NCBI RefSeq assembly: GCF_007992095.1
Contig: NZ_BJZP01000005.1
Location: 211,339-275,338 of the forward strand
Reading direction: 5' to 3'
DNA from: Paenirhizobium naphthalenivorans
GTDB taxonomy: Bacteria > Pseudomonadota > Alphaproteobacteria > Rhizobiales > Rhizobiaceae
DNA: 64,000 nt
In this document: one piece after another, positions 54,562-63,822 of the stretch
How positions within the stretch are numbered: position 1 is the stretch's first letter
Layout of the letters: each line of letters begins with the position of its first letter
Notes under the pieces: generated by a model
Told to the model about the DNA's origin: nothing
The model's database searches: none
Seen by the model: the letters and a program-made list of their open reading frames with translations, nothing else
Position numbers and translations under genes: made by a program

Positions 54562-55665
54562 ATGACAAGTGCAATGTCCGCCGACGAAACAGCCGTACGC
54601 CTGCAGGTCGACCGCCTTGAGGGCAATCGCCGGGCAATCCGCATCTGGCTGGGCGTCGTACTTCTCACACTCTTCTGTCTCGTGCTGCTGGGCGGGGCGA
54701 CGCGTCTGACCGATTCCGGCCTGTCGATCACCGAATGGAAGCCGATACACGGTGTCATTCCGCCTCTTTCGGCCACGGAATGGGAAGAGGAGTTCGCCCT
54801 CTATCAGCGCATTCCCGAGTATGAGCAGATCAACAAGGGCATGACGGTCGAAGAGTTCAAGGGGATTTTCTGGTGGGAGTGGGCTCACCGCTTGCTGGCG
54901 CGCAGCATTGGTCTCGTCTTCGCCTTGCCACTCCTGTATTTCTGGCTGTCCGGGCGCGTCGAGCGGCGCGTCAAGTTGCCCTTGCTCGGTCTTCTGGCAC
55001 TGGGTGGTTTTCAAGGCTTCATTGGCTGGTGGATGGTGTCGTCCGGCTTGGCCGAGCGGGTTGATGTCAGCCAGTATCGGCTGGCCACCCATCTCGTTAT
55101 CGCATGCCTGATCTTCAGCGGTTGCATGTGGATCATGCGGGCGCTTGCCCCGCACAGCCATGATCCCGTGCCGTCGCAGACGGCGCGCCGCTGGGCCGCA
55201 GCCCTGGCGTTTCTCGTTCTCTTCCAGATCTACCTCGGTGCCCTCGTTGCCGGTCTGGACGCGGGTCTGTCCTACAATACCTGGCCGTTAATGGACGGGG
55301 CGCTGGTGCCCGGCGATCTTTTCGTGCAGAGCCCGGCCTGGCTTAATCTGTTCGAGAACCCGAAGACGGTACAACTCGTCCATCGCCTGGGTGCCTATGT
55401 GCTGTTTACTGTGGCGCTGTGGCACATGATCCAGTGCCTGCGGCAGGCGCCAGCGACCACCCACGCCCGCCGCAGTGTCGTTCTTTTCTTGCTGATCACA
55501 ATTCAGGCCGGGCTTGGCATCACCACCCTTGTCTTGCAGGTGCCCCTACACGTGGCGCTCGCCCATCAGGGCGGGGCGCTGATCGTGCTCGGCTTTGCCG
55601 TCGCCCATTGGCGTGGTTTTCTTGGTGCCTATCCGCCGGAAGTGTTGGTCGTGGAGCGTGACTGA
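54562..55665 (+). CDS. ctaA: Heme A synthase (COX15/CtaA family)
   Basis: This is a 367-residue inner-membrane enzyme with eight hydrophobic segments that oxidises heme O to heme A for aa3 oxidase. Marks are LGGATRLTDSGLSITEWKP, WWEWAHRLLARSIG with a heme histidine, and DAGLSYNTWPLMDG. The ATG at 54562 gives the normal long alphaproteobacterial N-terminus. It is divergent from DUF2842. Confidence 0.94.
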   Translation: MTSAMSADETAVRLQVDRLEGNRRAIRIWLGVVLLTLFCLVLLGGATRLTDSGLSITEWKPIHGVIPPLSATEWEEEFALYQRIPEYEQINKGMTVEEFKGIFWWEWAHRLLARSIGLVFALPLLYFWLSGRVERRVKLPLLGLLALGGFQGFIGWWMVSSGLAERVDVSQYRLATHLVIACLIFSGCMWIMRALAPHSHDPVPSQTARRWAAALAFLVLFQIYLGALVAGLDAGLSYNTWPLMDGALVPGDLFVQSPAWLNLFENPKTVQLVHRLGAYVLFTVALWHMIQCLRQAPATTHARRSVVLFLLITIQAGLGITTLVLQVPLHVALAHQGGALIVLGFAVAHWRGFLGAYPPEVLVVERD

Positions 55666-55674
55666 ACCTCAGGC

Positions 55675-56502
55675 TCAGCCGAACCGGTACCCAGAATAGG
55701 GCTTTCCGCGGAATTCTCCGCGGAAGACATGCTGGCCAGCGTCGTCGCCCGCCGCGCCCGCTGCCACGAACAAGGGAACGAGATGGTCATGGTCAGGCAC
55801 ATGGCAGGCCTGCGCGTCGGGGTTCTTTTCCCATAGGGCGAGCCGTTCCGCCCGCTCGTCTGGATCCTTGATCGCTACCGCTGCGCTCAGCCAGTCGTCG
55901 AAGCGCACCGCCTGCTGCCGGTGCTCGGGCGTGTCGTGGAAGAACATTCGCATGTTGTGATAGCTCATGCCGGAGGCGAGAATCAGGATTCCCTCGTCGC
56001 GTAACGGTTCGAGCGCCTTGCCGATTGCCACATGGCTTTCGACGTCGAGTGTGTTCTTGAGCGACATCATTACGATCGGCACATCGGCATCCGGATAGGC
56101 CACCATCAGCGGTACGAAGACGCCGTGGTCAAATCCGCGCCTCTCGTTCTCGGCGGCGGGAATGCCGGCCACCTCGAGTAACTGCTTGGCCCGCCGGGCG
56201 ACTGCCGGCGCTCCCGGAGCCGGATAGGACAACTGGTAGGTCTCTGGCGGGAAGCCGGAATAGTCGTAAAGCATGCCTGGATGGGTGGCGGTGCTCACCG
56301 TCGGAACCGGTTCGTTGTGCCAATGACCCGAGACGATCAGGATGGCTTTCGGTCGGCGACCGACGCCTGCCGGCAAGGCTTTCAGGAATTCCGCGAGATC
56401 CGCCCACGGCTTCTTGCCGTCCGGACCTACCGGAAAATCCATGAATGGCCAAGGGCCGCCGCCGTGAGGGATGAAATAGACCGGAAAACGTTCGCTGTTC
56501 AT
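55675..56502 (-). CDS. DODA-type extradiol ring-cleavage dioxygenase family protein
   Basis: This is a 275-residue protein of the LigB/YgiD (4,5-DOPA dioxygenase) type. Likely metal ligands are in FIPHGGGPWPF, VSGHWHNEP, GFDHGVFVPL and SYHNMRMFF; HVPDHDHLVPLF near the end is a family landmark. The start at 56502 follows GAGGCACGAT and removes an unsupported extension. It is convergent with ctaA, with 9 bases between stops. The substrate is unknown; aromatic diols are usual for the family. Confidence 0.85.
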   Translation of the reverse strand: MNSERFPVYFIPHGGGPWPFMDFPVGPDGKKPWADLAEFLKALPAGVGRRPKAILIVSGHWHNEPVPTVSTATHPGMLYDYSGFPPETYQLSYPAPGAPAVARRAKQLLEVAGIPAAENERRGFDHGVFVPLMVAYPDADVPIVMMSLKNTLDVESHVAIGKALEPLRDEGILILASGMSYHNMRMFFHDTPEHRQQAVRFDDWLSAAVAIKDPDERAERLALWEKNPDAQACHVPDHDHLVPLFVAAGAAGDDAGQHVFRGEFRGKPYSGYRFG

Positions 56503-56654
56503 ATCGTGCCTCATCTGTTTCTCAAACAGATATAGCGCGCCAGCAGGGGCATGACGATCCGCTGTCCCAGCAACGAACCGTTCGACATTGTCGAACGTCA
56601 ACCCTGCTTGTATTGGGGGAATGGCGAACAGCGGGAGCGATCCCTCTCGACGGC

Positions 56655-57044
56655 TTACTCCGGCGTGTGGCAGACCGCCTCGATGTTATGGCCGTCCGGG
56701 TCGAGCACGAAGGCCGCGTAGTAGTCTGGATGATAGTGCGGCCGCAGTCCCGGACCGCCATTATCCCGTGCTCCTGCCGCAATTGCCGCTGCATAGAACG
56801 CGTCTACCGCCGCTCGGCTCGGCGCGGTGAAGGCGATGTGGACTTGTCCCTTGCTGTGGTCGCCGGAGCCGATCCAGAAGGAGGGCTTGCCGGCAAGGCC
56901 ATAACCGGAACCCTCATAGGTGCCGCCGGTTTCCTCAGCGGTCATCGCCATCACACATTCGGCGCCGATCGAAGGCATCACGGCGTCGTAGAAGGCCTTC
57001 GAGTTTGCATAGTCTGAAACGGAAAGACCGACATGGTCGAGCAT
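56655..57044 (-). CDS. VOC family protein (glyoxalase-like)
   Basis: This is a 129-residue vicinal-oxygen-chelate protein. It shows two babbab modules: LDHVGLSVSDYANSKAFYDA at the start and QVHIAFTAPSRAAVDAFYAA in the middle, closing with FVLDPDGHNIEAVCH. Metal ligands are H4 and an E near the end. No partner gene suggests a substrate. It lies 40 bases downstream of argC on the same strand and may share its transcript. Confidence 0.85.
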   Translation of the reverse strand: MLDHVGLSVSDYANSKAFYDAVMPSIGAECVMAMTAEETGGTYEGSGYGLAGKPSFWIGSGDHSKGQVHIAFTAPSRAAVDAFYAAAIAAGARDNGGPGLRPHYHPDYYAAFVLDPDGHNIEAVCHTPE

Positions 57045-57084
57045 CGTGGACTCCTTCTCGTCGTTGCTATGCCGGCCGGCAACT

Positions 57085-58020
57085 TCACGCCGAGAGCATC
57101 AGATCCATATTTTGTACGGCAGCACCCGAGGCGCCCTTGCCGAGGTTGTCGAGCACGGCGACCAAGTTGACATGCGCACCGCCCGGCGTGCCGAATACGT
57201 AGAGTTTCATCGTGTCCTGTCCGACCAGTTCCTCGGCATCCAAACGCGCCAGCTTGGCGCTCTCCTCCATCGGCACGACATGGACGATCGACTGGCCTGC
57301 ATAATGGGCGACGAGCGCCGCATGCACGTTCTCGACGGTCTGGTATCCGCTGGCGAGGTCTTCGAGGAAGAGCGGCACCTGCACGATCATGCCCTGCGGG
57401 AAGCGTCCGACGGAAGGCGCAAACAGTGGTGCGCGGTCGAGCTGTCCGTGGATCGTCATTTCCGGCACATGCTTGTGCTTCAAGTTCAGGCCATAGAGGA
57501 AATTGTTGGCGCCGAGATGGTCCGGATGGCTCTTGTCTTCCATCTGTGCGATCAGCTGCTTGCCACCGCCGGTGTAGCCCGAGATCGCGTTGACCGTGAC
57601 GGGGTAGCCGTCCGGCAGGATGCCGGCGGCCCGCAGTGGCCGGATGAGGCCGATGGCGCCCGTGGGATAGCAACCGGGATTGGCAACAAAACGGGAGGAA
57701 CGGATCTTGTCAGTCTGCGCCCTGTCCATTTCGGCAAAGCCATAGGCCCAATCCGGCGCGACGCGAAATGCGGTCGAGGTGTCGATAATCCGCACCTTGT
57801 TGTTGCCGGAAACCATGGCGACGGCTTCGATCGACGCTGCGTCTGGAAGGCAGAGAATGGCAATGTCGGCGCTGTTCAACATGTCCTCGCGCAGCGCCGC
57901 ATTGCGCCGCTCCGCTTCCGGAATCGACAACAGTTCGACGTCGCGGCGGTCGGCCATGCGGGTGCGGATCTGCAATCCCGTGGTGCCGTGTTCGCCGTCG
58001 ATGAAGATCTTTGCTGCCAT
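57085..58020 (-). CDS. argC: N-acetyl-gamma-glutamyl-phosphate reductase
   Basis: This is a 311-residue arginine-biosynthesis enzyme of the short (type 2) form. The Rossmann start is [20 protein letters not shown] and the catalytic cysteine is in [13 protein letters not shown]. The NAD(P)-binding region begins with DGEHGTTG, typical of type 2. It lies in the rpsI-argC-speB neighbourhood known from rhizobia. Confidence 0.94.
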   Translation of the reverse strand: MAAKIFIDGEHGTTGLQIRTRMADRRDVELLSIPEAERRNAALREDMLNSADIAILCLPDAASIEAVAMVSGNNKVRIIDTSTAFRVAPDWAYGFAEMDRAQTDKIRSSRFVANPGCYPTGAIGLIRPLRAAGILPDGYPVTVNAISGYTGGGKQLIAQMEDKSHPDHLGANNFLYGLNLKHKHVPEMTIHGQLDRAPLFAPSVGRFPQGMIVQVPLFLEDLASGYQTVENVHAALVAHYAGQSIVHVVPMEESAKLARLDAEELVGQDTMKLYVFGTPGGAHVNLVAVLDNLGKGASGAAVQNMDLMLSA

Positions 58021-58089
58021 TTTATCCTCTCCTGTCAGGAGCTTGGGTCAATTTCCGGAATCGGATTGTCAAACGTGTGAAACAATATC

Positions 58090-59043
58090 TCAACGTCGAC
58101 GCGCCAGACGCTCGGCGTTGAGGCCCAGCATATACATCGCGACCGTTGCTCCGGCAATGGCGGTGATGTCGGCATGGTCGTAGGCTGGCGCGACCTCAAC
58201 CACGTCGGCGCCGCGAATGTCGAGTTGTTGAAGCCCGCGCAACACCGAAAGGATCTTGGCGCTCGATGGGCCGCCTGCGACCGGCGTGCCGGTGCCGGGC
58301 GCAAATGCCGGGTCGAGGCAGTCGATGTCGAAGGTGAGATAGACCGGCATGCCACCGGTATGGCTGACGATCAGGGAAGAGATGTCGCCTGGTCGCATCT
58401 CCTCGACTTCATGGCCGTAGACGATGCGGATACCGCAATCGTCAGGCGCGTGAGTGCGGATGCCGATCTGGATCGAGCGATCCGGATCGATCAGGCCTTC
58501 GCGAACGGCTCGGCCGACGAACGAGCCGTGGTCGATGCGCTTGCCATCATCGAACCAAGTGTCTTGGTGGGCGTCGAACTGGACGAGGGCCAGCGGTCCA
58601 TGTTTGGCAACATGGGCCTTCAGCAGCGGCCAGGTTACGAAGTGATCCCCACCGAGCGTCAGCAGAAAGTCTGCGTCCGCCAGGATCCTGGTCGCCTCGG
58701 TCTCAATGGTCTCCGGAGTCTGCCAGTGGTTGCCGTAGTCGAGCAGGCAATCGCCGTAGTCGATGACCGCCATGTCGGCGAAAAGATCGCGCTGGAAGGG
58801 ATATTGCGGGTCGTTGTCGAAGATCGCCGAGGCGCGCCGGATCGCCTGCGGTCCGAAGCGGGCGCCGGGACGGTTGGACGTTGCCGCATCGAACGGAATG
58901 CCCCAGACCACGGCGTCGACGCCTTCGAGCGACTTGGTGTAGCGGCGGCGCATGAAGGAAAGCACGCCGGCATGGGTCGGATCGGTCGCGGTCGATTTGA
59001 GGTCGGTTGCTGTGATGGCGTGGTCGATGGTCTTCTCGGCCAT
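58090..59043 (-). CDS. speB: Agmatinase-type ureohydrolase
   Basis: This is a 317-residue ureohydrolase with the full manganese set: GGDHFVTWP, DAHQDTW and FDIDCLDPAFAPGTGTP. The best guess is agmatinase, which turns agmatine into putrescine and urea, but guanidinobutyrase is close in sequence. I start at 59043 (MAEKTIDHAIT), since the longer reading starts in an upstream hairpin-rich stretch. It is upstream of argC with 69 bases between. Confidence 0.88.
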   Translation of the reverse strand: MAEKTIDHAITATDLKSTATDPTHAGVLSFMRRRYTKSLEGVDAVVWGIPFDAATSNRPGARFGPQAIRRASAIFDNDPQYPFQRDLFADMAVIDYGDCLLDYGNHWQTPETIETEATRILADADFLLTLGGDHFVTWPLLKAHVAKHGPLALVQFDAHQDTWFDDGKRIDHGSFVGRAVREGLIDPDRSIQIGIRTHAPDDCGIRIVYGHEVEEMRPGDISSLIVSHTGGMPVYLTFDIDCLDPAFAPGTGTPVAGGPSSAKILSVLRGLQQLDIRGADVVEVAPAYDHADITAIAGATVAMYMLGLNAERLARRR

Positions 59044-59218
59044 GGAATGGTCTCCCCTGCGGCTAGGACTGCCGGTGTTGCGGCGCAATATTACGGTCGG
59101 GACGGTCGATTGCCAGAGGTTTTTGCGATGGGAGGAAGGGATAGACAGCTGTGCGGTCGATAAACGCGAAACCGCGGAACTTGCGTTTCACGGATTCGGT
59201 ACGTCTTGGACGCGACGG

Positions 59219-59809
59219 TCAGAACTTGTAGGTCAGCTTTGCCGCGATGGTCGAGACCTTGCCGTCCATGTCCTGGTTAGATGCAGCATCGCCATTGAGG
59301 CTGCGGAAAGTGTATTCGGCACCGAGCACCACATTCTCAGTCAGGGCAAAGTCAATACCGCCGCCGATATTGTAGCCGTGCAGGTCAAACGCATCACCAT
59401 CTTCATCGAAGCGCGCGAAGCTGTAGCCGCCCGAAACATAGAACAGCGCGCGGTCAGCGGCATAGCCCGCCCGCACCTTGACGTCGACGAGGGCTTCATA
59501 GGTGTAGTCCGGCCAGCCGCTCTCTTGCATATGACCGAATTGGCCGACCAATTCAGCGCCGACGACGAAATTTCCGAGTTGGTGGTTGTAGCCGATGACG
59601 CCGCCACCGAAATCCGCGCCGTCGAGGTCGTAATGTCCGTCAATCGACCAGTCGTCCTTACCGAACCCGTAGGAGCCGACGCCGCCAAGGTAAACCCCGC
59701 TCCAGTCGTAGGCTGTGGCTATCTCCGCCGCCGGGTCTGCGGCCTGGGCGTTGGCCGCTCCGAGGCTCAGTGCGCCGACCACGCCAAGAATCTTCAATAC
59801 AGCGTTCAT
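59219..59809 (-). CDS. Outer-membrane beta-barrel protein (Omp25/31-like)
   Basis: This is a 196-residue protein with a Sec signal (ILGVVGALSLGAANAQA, cleavage about residue 24). The mature part is eight antiparallel strands (WSGVYLGGVGSYGFG..., ending TIAAKLTYKF with the C-terminal aromatic). It belongs to the Brucella Omp25/Omp31 group of small barrels. It probably has its own promoter. Confidence 0.88.
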   Translation of the reverse strand: MNAVLKILGVVGALSLGAANAQAADPAAEIATAYDWSGVYLGGVGSYGFGKDDWSIDGHYDLDGADFGGGVIGYNHQLGNFVVGAELVGQFGHMQESGWPDYTYEALVDVKVRAGYAADRALFYVSGGYSFARFDEDGDAFDLHGYNIGGGIDFALTENVVLGAEYTFRSLNGDAASNQDMDGKVSTIAAKLTYKF

Positions 59810-59983
59810 CGCACCCCTCTCGAATCCGCAGTCAGCTGCGACAATGCAGCCGTGTTAATTTACATACTCGCGATGTGTTCACGAAGGCATTTCTGGGGGA
59901 GCAGTGACTGACGGACAGCCAGAAGCGCATGTGTGTGGAAAGTCGGCATCACAAATTGGCCGTGTGGCTTGGCATGCGCCCTG

Positions 59984-60020
59984 AAATAAAAAAAAGGCGA
60001 CGCCGAAGCCCCGCCTTTTG
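59984..60020 (-). terminator. Rho-independent terminator of rplM-rpsI
   Basis: On the minus strand AAAAGGCGGGGC and GCGTCGCCTTTT pair around a TTCG tetraloop (59992-60019), with one mismatch, followed by a long T-run. It lies 24 bases after the rpsI stop. Confidence 0.88.
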
Positions 60021-60044
60021 CAAAATTCCGGAAACCGGAAGCGA

Positions 60045-60515
60045 TTAACGCTTCGAGAACTGGAACGAACGACGGGCCTTGGCCTTACCGTACTTCTTAC
60101 GTTCAACGACACGCGAGTCGCGGGTCAGGAAGCCACCCTTCTTCAAGACGCCGCGAAGGCCCGGCTCGAAGTAGGTGAGGGCCTTGGAAACGCCGTGGCG
60201 CACAGCGCCGGCCTGGCCGGAAAGGCCGCCGCCGACAACGGTCGCGACGATGTCGAACTGACCTGTACGGGCAGCAGCAACAAGCGGCTGCTGCAGGATC
60301 ATCTGCAGGACCGGACGGGCGAAGTAGGTGCTGAAGTCACGGCCGTTGATCGTGATCTTGCCGGAGCCCGGCTTGACCCATACGCGGGCGATGGCGTTCT
60401 TGCGCTTGCCGGTCGCATAGGAGCGGCCTTGGGCGTCGACCTTGCGGACGTGAACCGGAGCAGAAGCTTCCGGAGCTACCGTGCCGAGATCCTTCAGGGA
60501 AGAGAGGTCAGCCAT
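60045..60515 (-). CDS. rpsI: 30S ribosomal protein S9
   Basis: This is a 156-residue protein of the 30S head that contacts P-site tRNA. The core is [40 protein letters not shown] and the basic end [17 protein letters not shown]. The N-terminal extension ([16 protein letters not shown]) is usual in Rhizobiaceae. It starts 2 bases after the rplM stop, so the two are coupled. Confidence 0.96.
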   Translation of the reverse strand: MADLSSLKDLGTVAPEASAPVHVRKVDAQGRSYATGKRKNAIARVWVKPGSGKITINGRDFSTYFARPVLQMILQQPLVAAARTGQFDIVATVVGGGLSGQAGAVRHGVSKALTYFEPGLRGVLKKGGFLTRDSRVVERKKYGKAKARRSFQFSKR

Positions 60516-60517
60516 TA

Positions 60518-60982
60518 TCAGGCGCTCCTTACGTTCTTGCTGTTCAGCGATGCCACGTCGAGAGCGACGGGCTGCTGGGCTTCATGGGGATGGTTGGAAC
60601 CGGCGTAGACGCGCAGGTTCTTCATCTGGCGACGGCCGAGCGGGCCGCGCGGGATCATGCGCTCGATGGCCTTCTCGAGGACGCGCTCTGGGAAGCGGCC
60701 TTCGATGATGGCGCGTGCGGTGCGCTCCTTGATGCCGCCCGGATAACCGGTGTGCCAGTAGTACTTCTTGTCGGAATACTTCTTGCCGGTGAAGACGACC
60801 TTCTCGGCATTGATGACGATGACATTGTCGCCGTCGTCAACGTGGGGGGTGTAGGTGGCCTTATGCTTGCCACGCAGGCGCATGGCGATGAGGGAGGCGA
60901 GGCGACCAACAACGAGGCCTTCGGCGTCGATGATGATCCACTTCTTCTCCACCTCTGCAGGCTTCTGAACGAAGGTAGACAT
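60518..60982 (-). CDS. rplM: 50S ribosomal protein L13
   Basis: This is a 154-residue protein of the 50S subunit. Marks are [20 protein letters not shown] near the start, [18 protein letters not shown] and [20 protein letters not shown]. It leads the rplM-rpsI operon. The 284 bases upstream contain an AT-rich stretch at 61147-61215 that probably holds its promoter. Confidence 0.96.
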   Translation of the reverse strand: MSTFVQKPAEVEKKWIIIDAEGLVVGRLASLIAMRLRGKHKATYTPHVDDGDNVIVINAEKVVFTGKKYSDKKYYWHTGYPGGIKERTARAIIEGRFPERVLEKAIERMIPRGPLGRRQMKNLRVYAGSNHPHEAQQPVALDVASLNSKNVRSA

Positions 60983-61266
60983 GGGGGATACTTTCCGTTT
61001 GGGACCCGGCTGGCACGAAGCCTGCTGAGCGTTTCTTGTTGCTTTGTTTCATGCACCGGAGCGCCTGAAATAGAATGCTGACCCGAAAGTCGCAGACTGG
61101 CTGCTGTATAAGGCGAGCCCCTTGCAGGGTCAAGATCGGCGCTATTTGCATTCTTTGCGAAATATAGTTTAAAAACAAGCAGATAGATGTGTGGTGTTAT
61201 TTTACCTCAATTTTGAAGCCCCAAAACATCGTGGCAGGTAGGATTTCGGGTGGAGAGGCCTTCTCG

Positions 61267-61692
61267 TCAACGGGGCGGAATGGAATAGGTCGCGGTCGCC
61301 TGGGCGACCGGATCATCGCTGTCGCCCTGCAAAAGGAGGGCGTCGACGACCGCGAGGCGCTTCCCGAGCTTCAGGACGCGACATTCGCAACGTATCAGTT
61401 GCGCCTTCGGCAAGCGCAGAAAATTGATGTTGAGGTTGGTCGTGAAGGCGAGCGCAACGGGGCCGATATGGGCCAGAACGGCAGCATAGGCTGCGACGTC
61501 GGCGAGCGTGAACATGGCCGGACCAGAGACCGTGCCTCCGGGGCGCAAGTGTCGCTCGGCCGGATCGAAGGTCATCGTGACACGCCCGGCCGTCACCTCG
61601 GCTACATGGAAAACCCGCCCATCCGTGTGGATCTGCGGGAAATCCGTATCGAGGAAGGCATTTATTTCGGCGGCGGTCATGATCGGCTGCAT
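61267..61692 (-). CDS. PaaI-like hotdog-fold thioesterase
   Basis: This is a 141-residue hotdog-fold protein of the PaaI/YbgC-like acyl-CoA thioesterase superfamily. The core is PGGTVSGPAMFTLADVAAYA, where the D is the likely catalytic acid, and FTTNLNINFLRLPKAQLI. I start at 61692 (MQPIMTAAEINAF); 61680 is also possible. It is divergent from an enoyl-CoA hydratase gene, with 88 bases between, so an acyl-CoA role is likely. The substrate is unknown. Confidence 0.82.
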   Translation of the reverse strand: MQPIMTAAEINAFLDTDFPQIHTDGRVFHVAEVTAGRVTMTFDPAERHLRPGGTVSGPAMFTLADVAAYAAVLAHIGPVALAFTTNLNINFLRLPKAQLIRCECRVLKLGKRLAVVDALLLQGDSDDPVAQATATYSIPPR

Positions 61693-61780
61693 GGCGACAT
61701 CTCTGTTGGAATGGGCTTTCAAAGCGTGCCCGTTTTATGGCAGGCTTTGAGCCGAGTGCAAACGCCAAGGGAGATGGGTG

Positions 61781-62590
61781 ATGGCGGAAGTCGTTTCGTT
61801 GAACAGGGGGCCGATGCTGTCGTCGCTCGACCATGGCGTATTGCGCCTCACGCTTGCCAATCCGCCGGCCAATGCTCTGTCCATCGCGCTGATGGAGGCG
61901 CTAGTGGCAAAACTTGCCAAGGCCGAGGAGGATCCTGACGTTCGCGTTGTCGTGTTGGCTTCTGCGGGTAAGCTGTTCTCCGCCGGTCATGACCTGAAGG
62001 AGATGACCTCGCACCGGGGGGACCCGGACCGTGGTCGCGCCTTCTTCGAGAAGACCTTACGTCTCTGCTCCCACCTTATGCTCCAGATCACCCGCTTGTC
62101 GAAGCCCGTGATCGCCGAAGTCGACGGGTTGGCGACTGCGGCCGGTTGTCAGCTCGTCGCTTCCTGCGATCTGGCAATCTGTACCGACACCTCCACCTTC
62201 TGCACGCCCGGGGTCAACATCGGGCTGTTTTGCTCAACGCCCATGGTGGCGGTCAGTCGCGCCGCCCATCGCAAGCAGGCGATGGAAATGCTCTTGACCG
62301 GTGAAGTCATAGACGCCTCGACGGCGAAGGACTTCGGCCTCGTCAACCGTATTGTGCCGAAGCAGTATCTGACCCAGGTTGTCGATAAATATGCGTCCAA
62401 TATCGCATCAAAATCACCGCTGACGCTGAAGATCGGCAAAGAGGCCTTCTATCGTCAGGTCGATATGCCCCTCGAGGAGGCCTATGGCTACGCCGCCCGC
62501 GTCATGGTGGAGAACATGCTGGCGCGCGATGCGGCGGAAGGCATCGGGGCTTTCTTGGAAAAAAGGCATCCGACCTGGACGGGTGAGTAA
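61781..62590 (+). CDS. Enoyl-CoA hydratase/isomerase family protein
   Basis: This is a 269-residue crotonase-fold protein resembling ECHDC3. The oxyanion-hole loops are ASAGKLFSAGHDLKEM and GLATAAGCQLVASCDLAI. The catalytic glutamates of canonical hydratases are not obvious, so it may be an isomerase, a dehydratase or a non-catalytic relative. The ATG at 61781 has AAGGGAG 7 bases before; the GTG one codon upstream is less likely. The divergent neighbour is a hotdog thioesterase. Confidence 0.88.
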   Translation: MAEVVSLNRGPMLSSLDHGVLRLTLANPPANALSIALMEALVAKLAKAEEDPDVRVVVLASAGKLFSAGHDLKEMTSHRGDPDRGRAFFEKTLRLCSHLMLQITRLSKPVIAEVDGLATAAGCQLVASCDLAICTDTSTFCTPGVNIGLFCSTPMVAVSRAAHRKQAMEMLLTGEVIDASTAKDFGLVNRIVPKQYLTQVVDKYASNIASKSPLTLKIGKEAFYRQVDMPLEEAYGYAARVMVENMLARDAAEGIGAFLEKRHPTWTGE

Positions 62591-62657
62591 TCCTCGTGGC
62601 GCTCTCGGCTGAATATCGGGATCAAATCGCGCGCAAGAGTGTTAGCTTCACCCTAAA

Positions 62658-62708
62658 ATGATTGTATTTTACGTCAATGCAATCATGAGGTGATGCTGAT
62701 ATTGACGT
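62658..62708. promoter_or_regulatory. Two interleaved dyads upstream of a VOC gene
   Basis: ATGATTG (62658-62664) with CAATCAT (62680-62686), and ACGTCAAT (62671-62678) with ATTGACGT (62701-62708), are both perfect inverted repeats. They lie in an AT-rich 180-base gap, about 60-110 bases before the VOC start, and could be operators for one or two regulators. Confidence 0.4.
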
Positions 62709-62769
62709 GAACGAACGGATTTCATAGCGTGAACAAAAGTGGTTTTACTCCTAATTGTGAGGGCTAGGC

Positions 62770-63201
62770 ATGTCGCTTGAGAGGCGCGTATCAATCATCA
62801 CGCTCGGCGTAGCTGACGTCGCCTCAAGCACCGCCTTCTATGAGCGGCTGGGCTGGAAGAAATCTTCCGTCTCCCAGGACGAAGTAACCTTTATTCAGAT
62901 GAAGGGGACTGTATTGGCACTTTTCGGCCGTGAGGCTCTGGCCAGGGACGCCGGCGTCGATCAATCGTCGCCGGGCTTCTCCGGTGTCACGCTCGCGCAT
63001 AATGTCTCGAGCCCGACAGGCGTCGATGCGGTGATCAAGTTCGCGGTCTCCTGCGGTGCCAGGTTGGTCAAGGCGCCGCAAAAAGTAGCCTGGGGTGGCT
63101 ATTCAGGCTATTTTGCCGATCCGGACGGTCACTTGTGGGAAGTCGCCCACAATCCCTTCTTCCCGATGGACGAGCATGGGCACGTGGTCCTGCCGGACTA
63201 G
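62770..63201 (+). CDS. VOC family protein (glyoxalase-like)
   Basis: This is a 143-residue vicinal-oxygen-chelate protein. The first module is VSIITLGVADVASSTAFYER and the second has SPTGVDAVIKFAVSCGARLV, ending YFADPDGHLWEVAHNPFFP. The second half closely follows the usual 'glyoxalase/bleomycin resistance' pattern. No substrate is suggested. It has an unusually dyad-rich upstream region. Confidence 0.86.
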   Translation: MSLERRVSIITLGVADVASSTAFYERLGWKKSSVSQDEVTFIQMKGTVLALFGREALARDAGVDQSSPGFSGVTLAHNVSSPTGVDAVIKFAVSCGARLVKAPQKVAWGGYSGYFADPDGHLWEVAHNPFFPMDEHGHVVLPD

Positions 63202-63336
63202 GCGTGCCAGACGCGCTTGCGACAAAAGCACAGCATTTGCCGCTTTACCTTCATCTTCATTTAAGATGGGTCTTATATAGCTGTTGCTGGAGCGAAGGCT
63301 GGGGCATTCATCCGGCTTGACCGGGAGGAGGACTTC

Positions 63337-63822
63337 ATGGCGCACGACAGCTATTCCAATGCCTATATTGCTCAGATTCTGGGGCGCGTTCGAACGGTTG
63401 CGGTCGTCGGCGCCTCGGTCCGGGATAGCCGGCCCAGCCATTGGGTGACCGGCTTTCTTCTTGGTAAAGGCTATCATGTTTTTCCGGTCAATCCGGATCA
63501 CGCCGGTGAGAGAATTTTGGGCCAGGTTGTCCATGCCCGATTGGCGGATATTCCCGAAACGGTCGATCTGGTTGACGTGTTTCGCCGCGCCGAGCATCTA
63601 GCCGAAGTGGTCGAGGATGTGTTGCGCTTGCCGAAAATGCCGATCGCGATCTGGGGCCAGCTTGGCGTGCGCGATGAAGCCGCAGCCGCGCGCGCCGAGG
63701 CGGCCGGTATCAACGTCGTGATGGACCGTGCGCTGGTCAGTGAATACCCGCTGGTCTACGAACTGACCCACGGCAATGCCGCCGGAGGGGCGCTTCCGGG
63801 GCGCGGATGGAACGCTACCTGA
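63337..63822 (+). CDS. CoA-binding domain protein (YccU-like)
   Basis: This is a 161-residue protein of the CoA-binding Rossmann family. Marks are VRTVAVVGASVRDSRPSHWV, the glycine-rich GKGYHVFPVNPDH and the C-terminal MPIAIWGQLGVRDEAAA. It starts at 63337 with GGGAGGAGG about 8 bases before. The function of YccU-like proteins is unknown. The 178 bases after it to the window end show no gene I can support. Confidence 0.85.
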   Translation: MAHDSYSNAYIAQILGRVRTVAVVGASVRDSRPSHWVTGFLLGKGYHVFPVNPDHAGERILGQVVHARLADIPETVDLVDVFRRAEHLAEVVEDVLRLPKMPIAIWGQLGVRDEAAAARAEAAGINVVMDRALVSEYPLVYELTHGNAAGGALPGRGWNAT

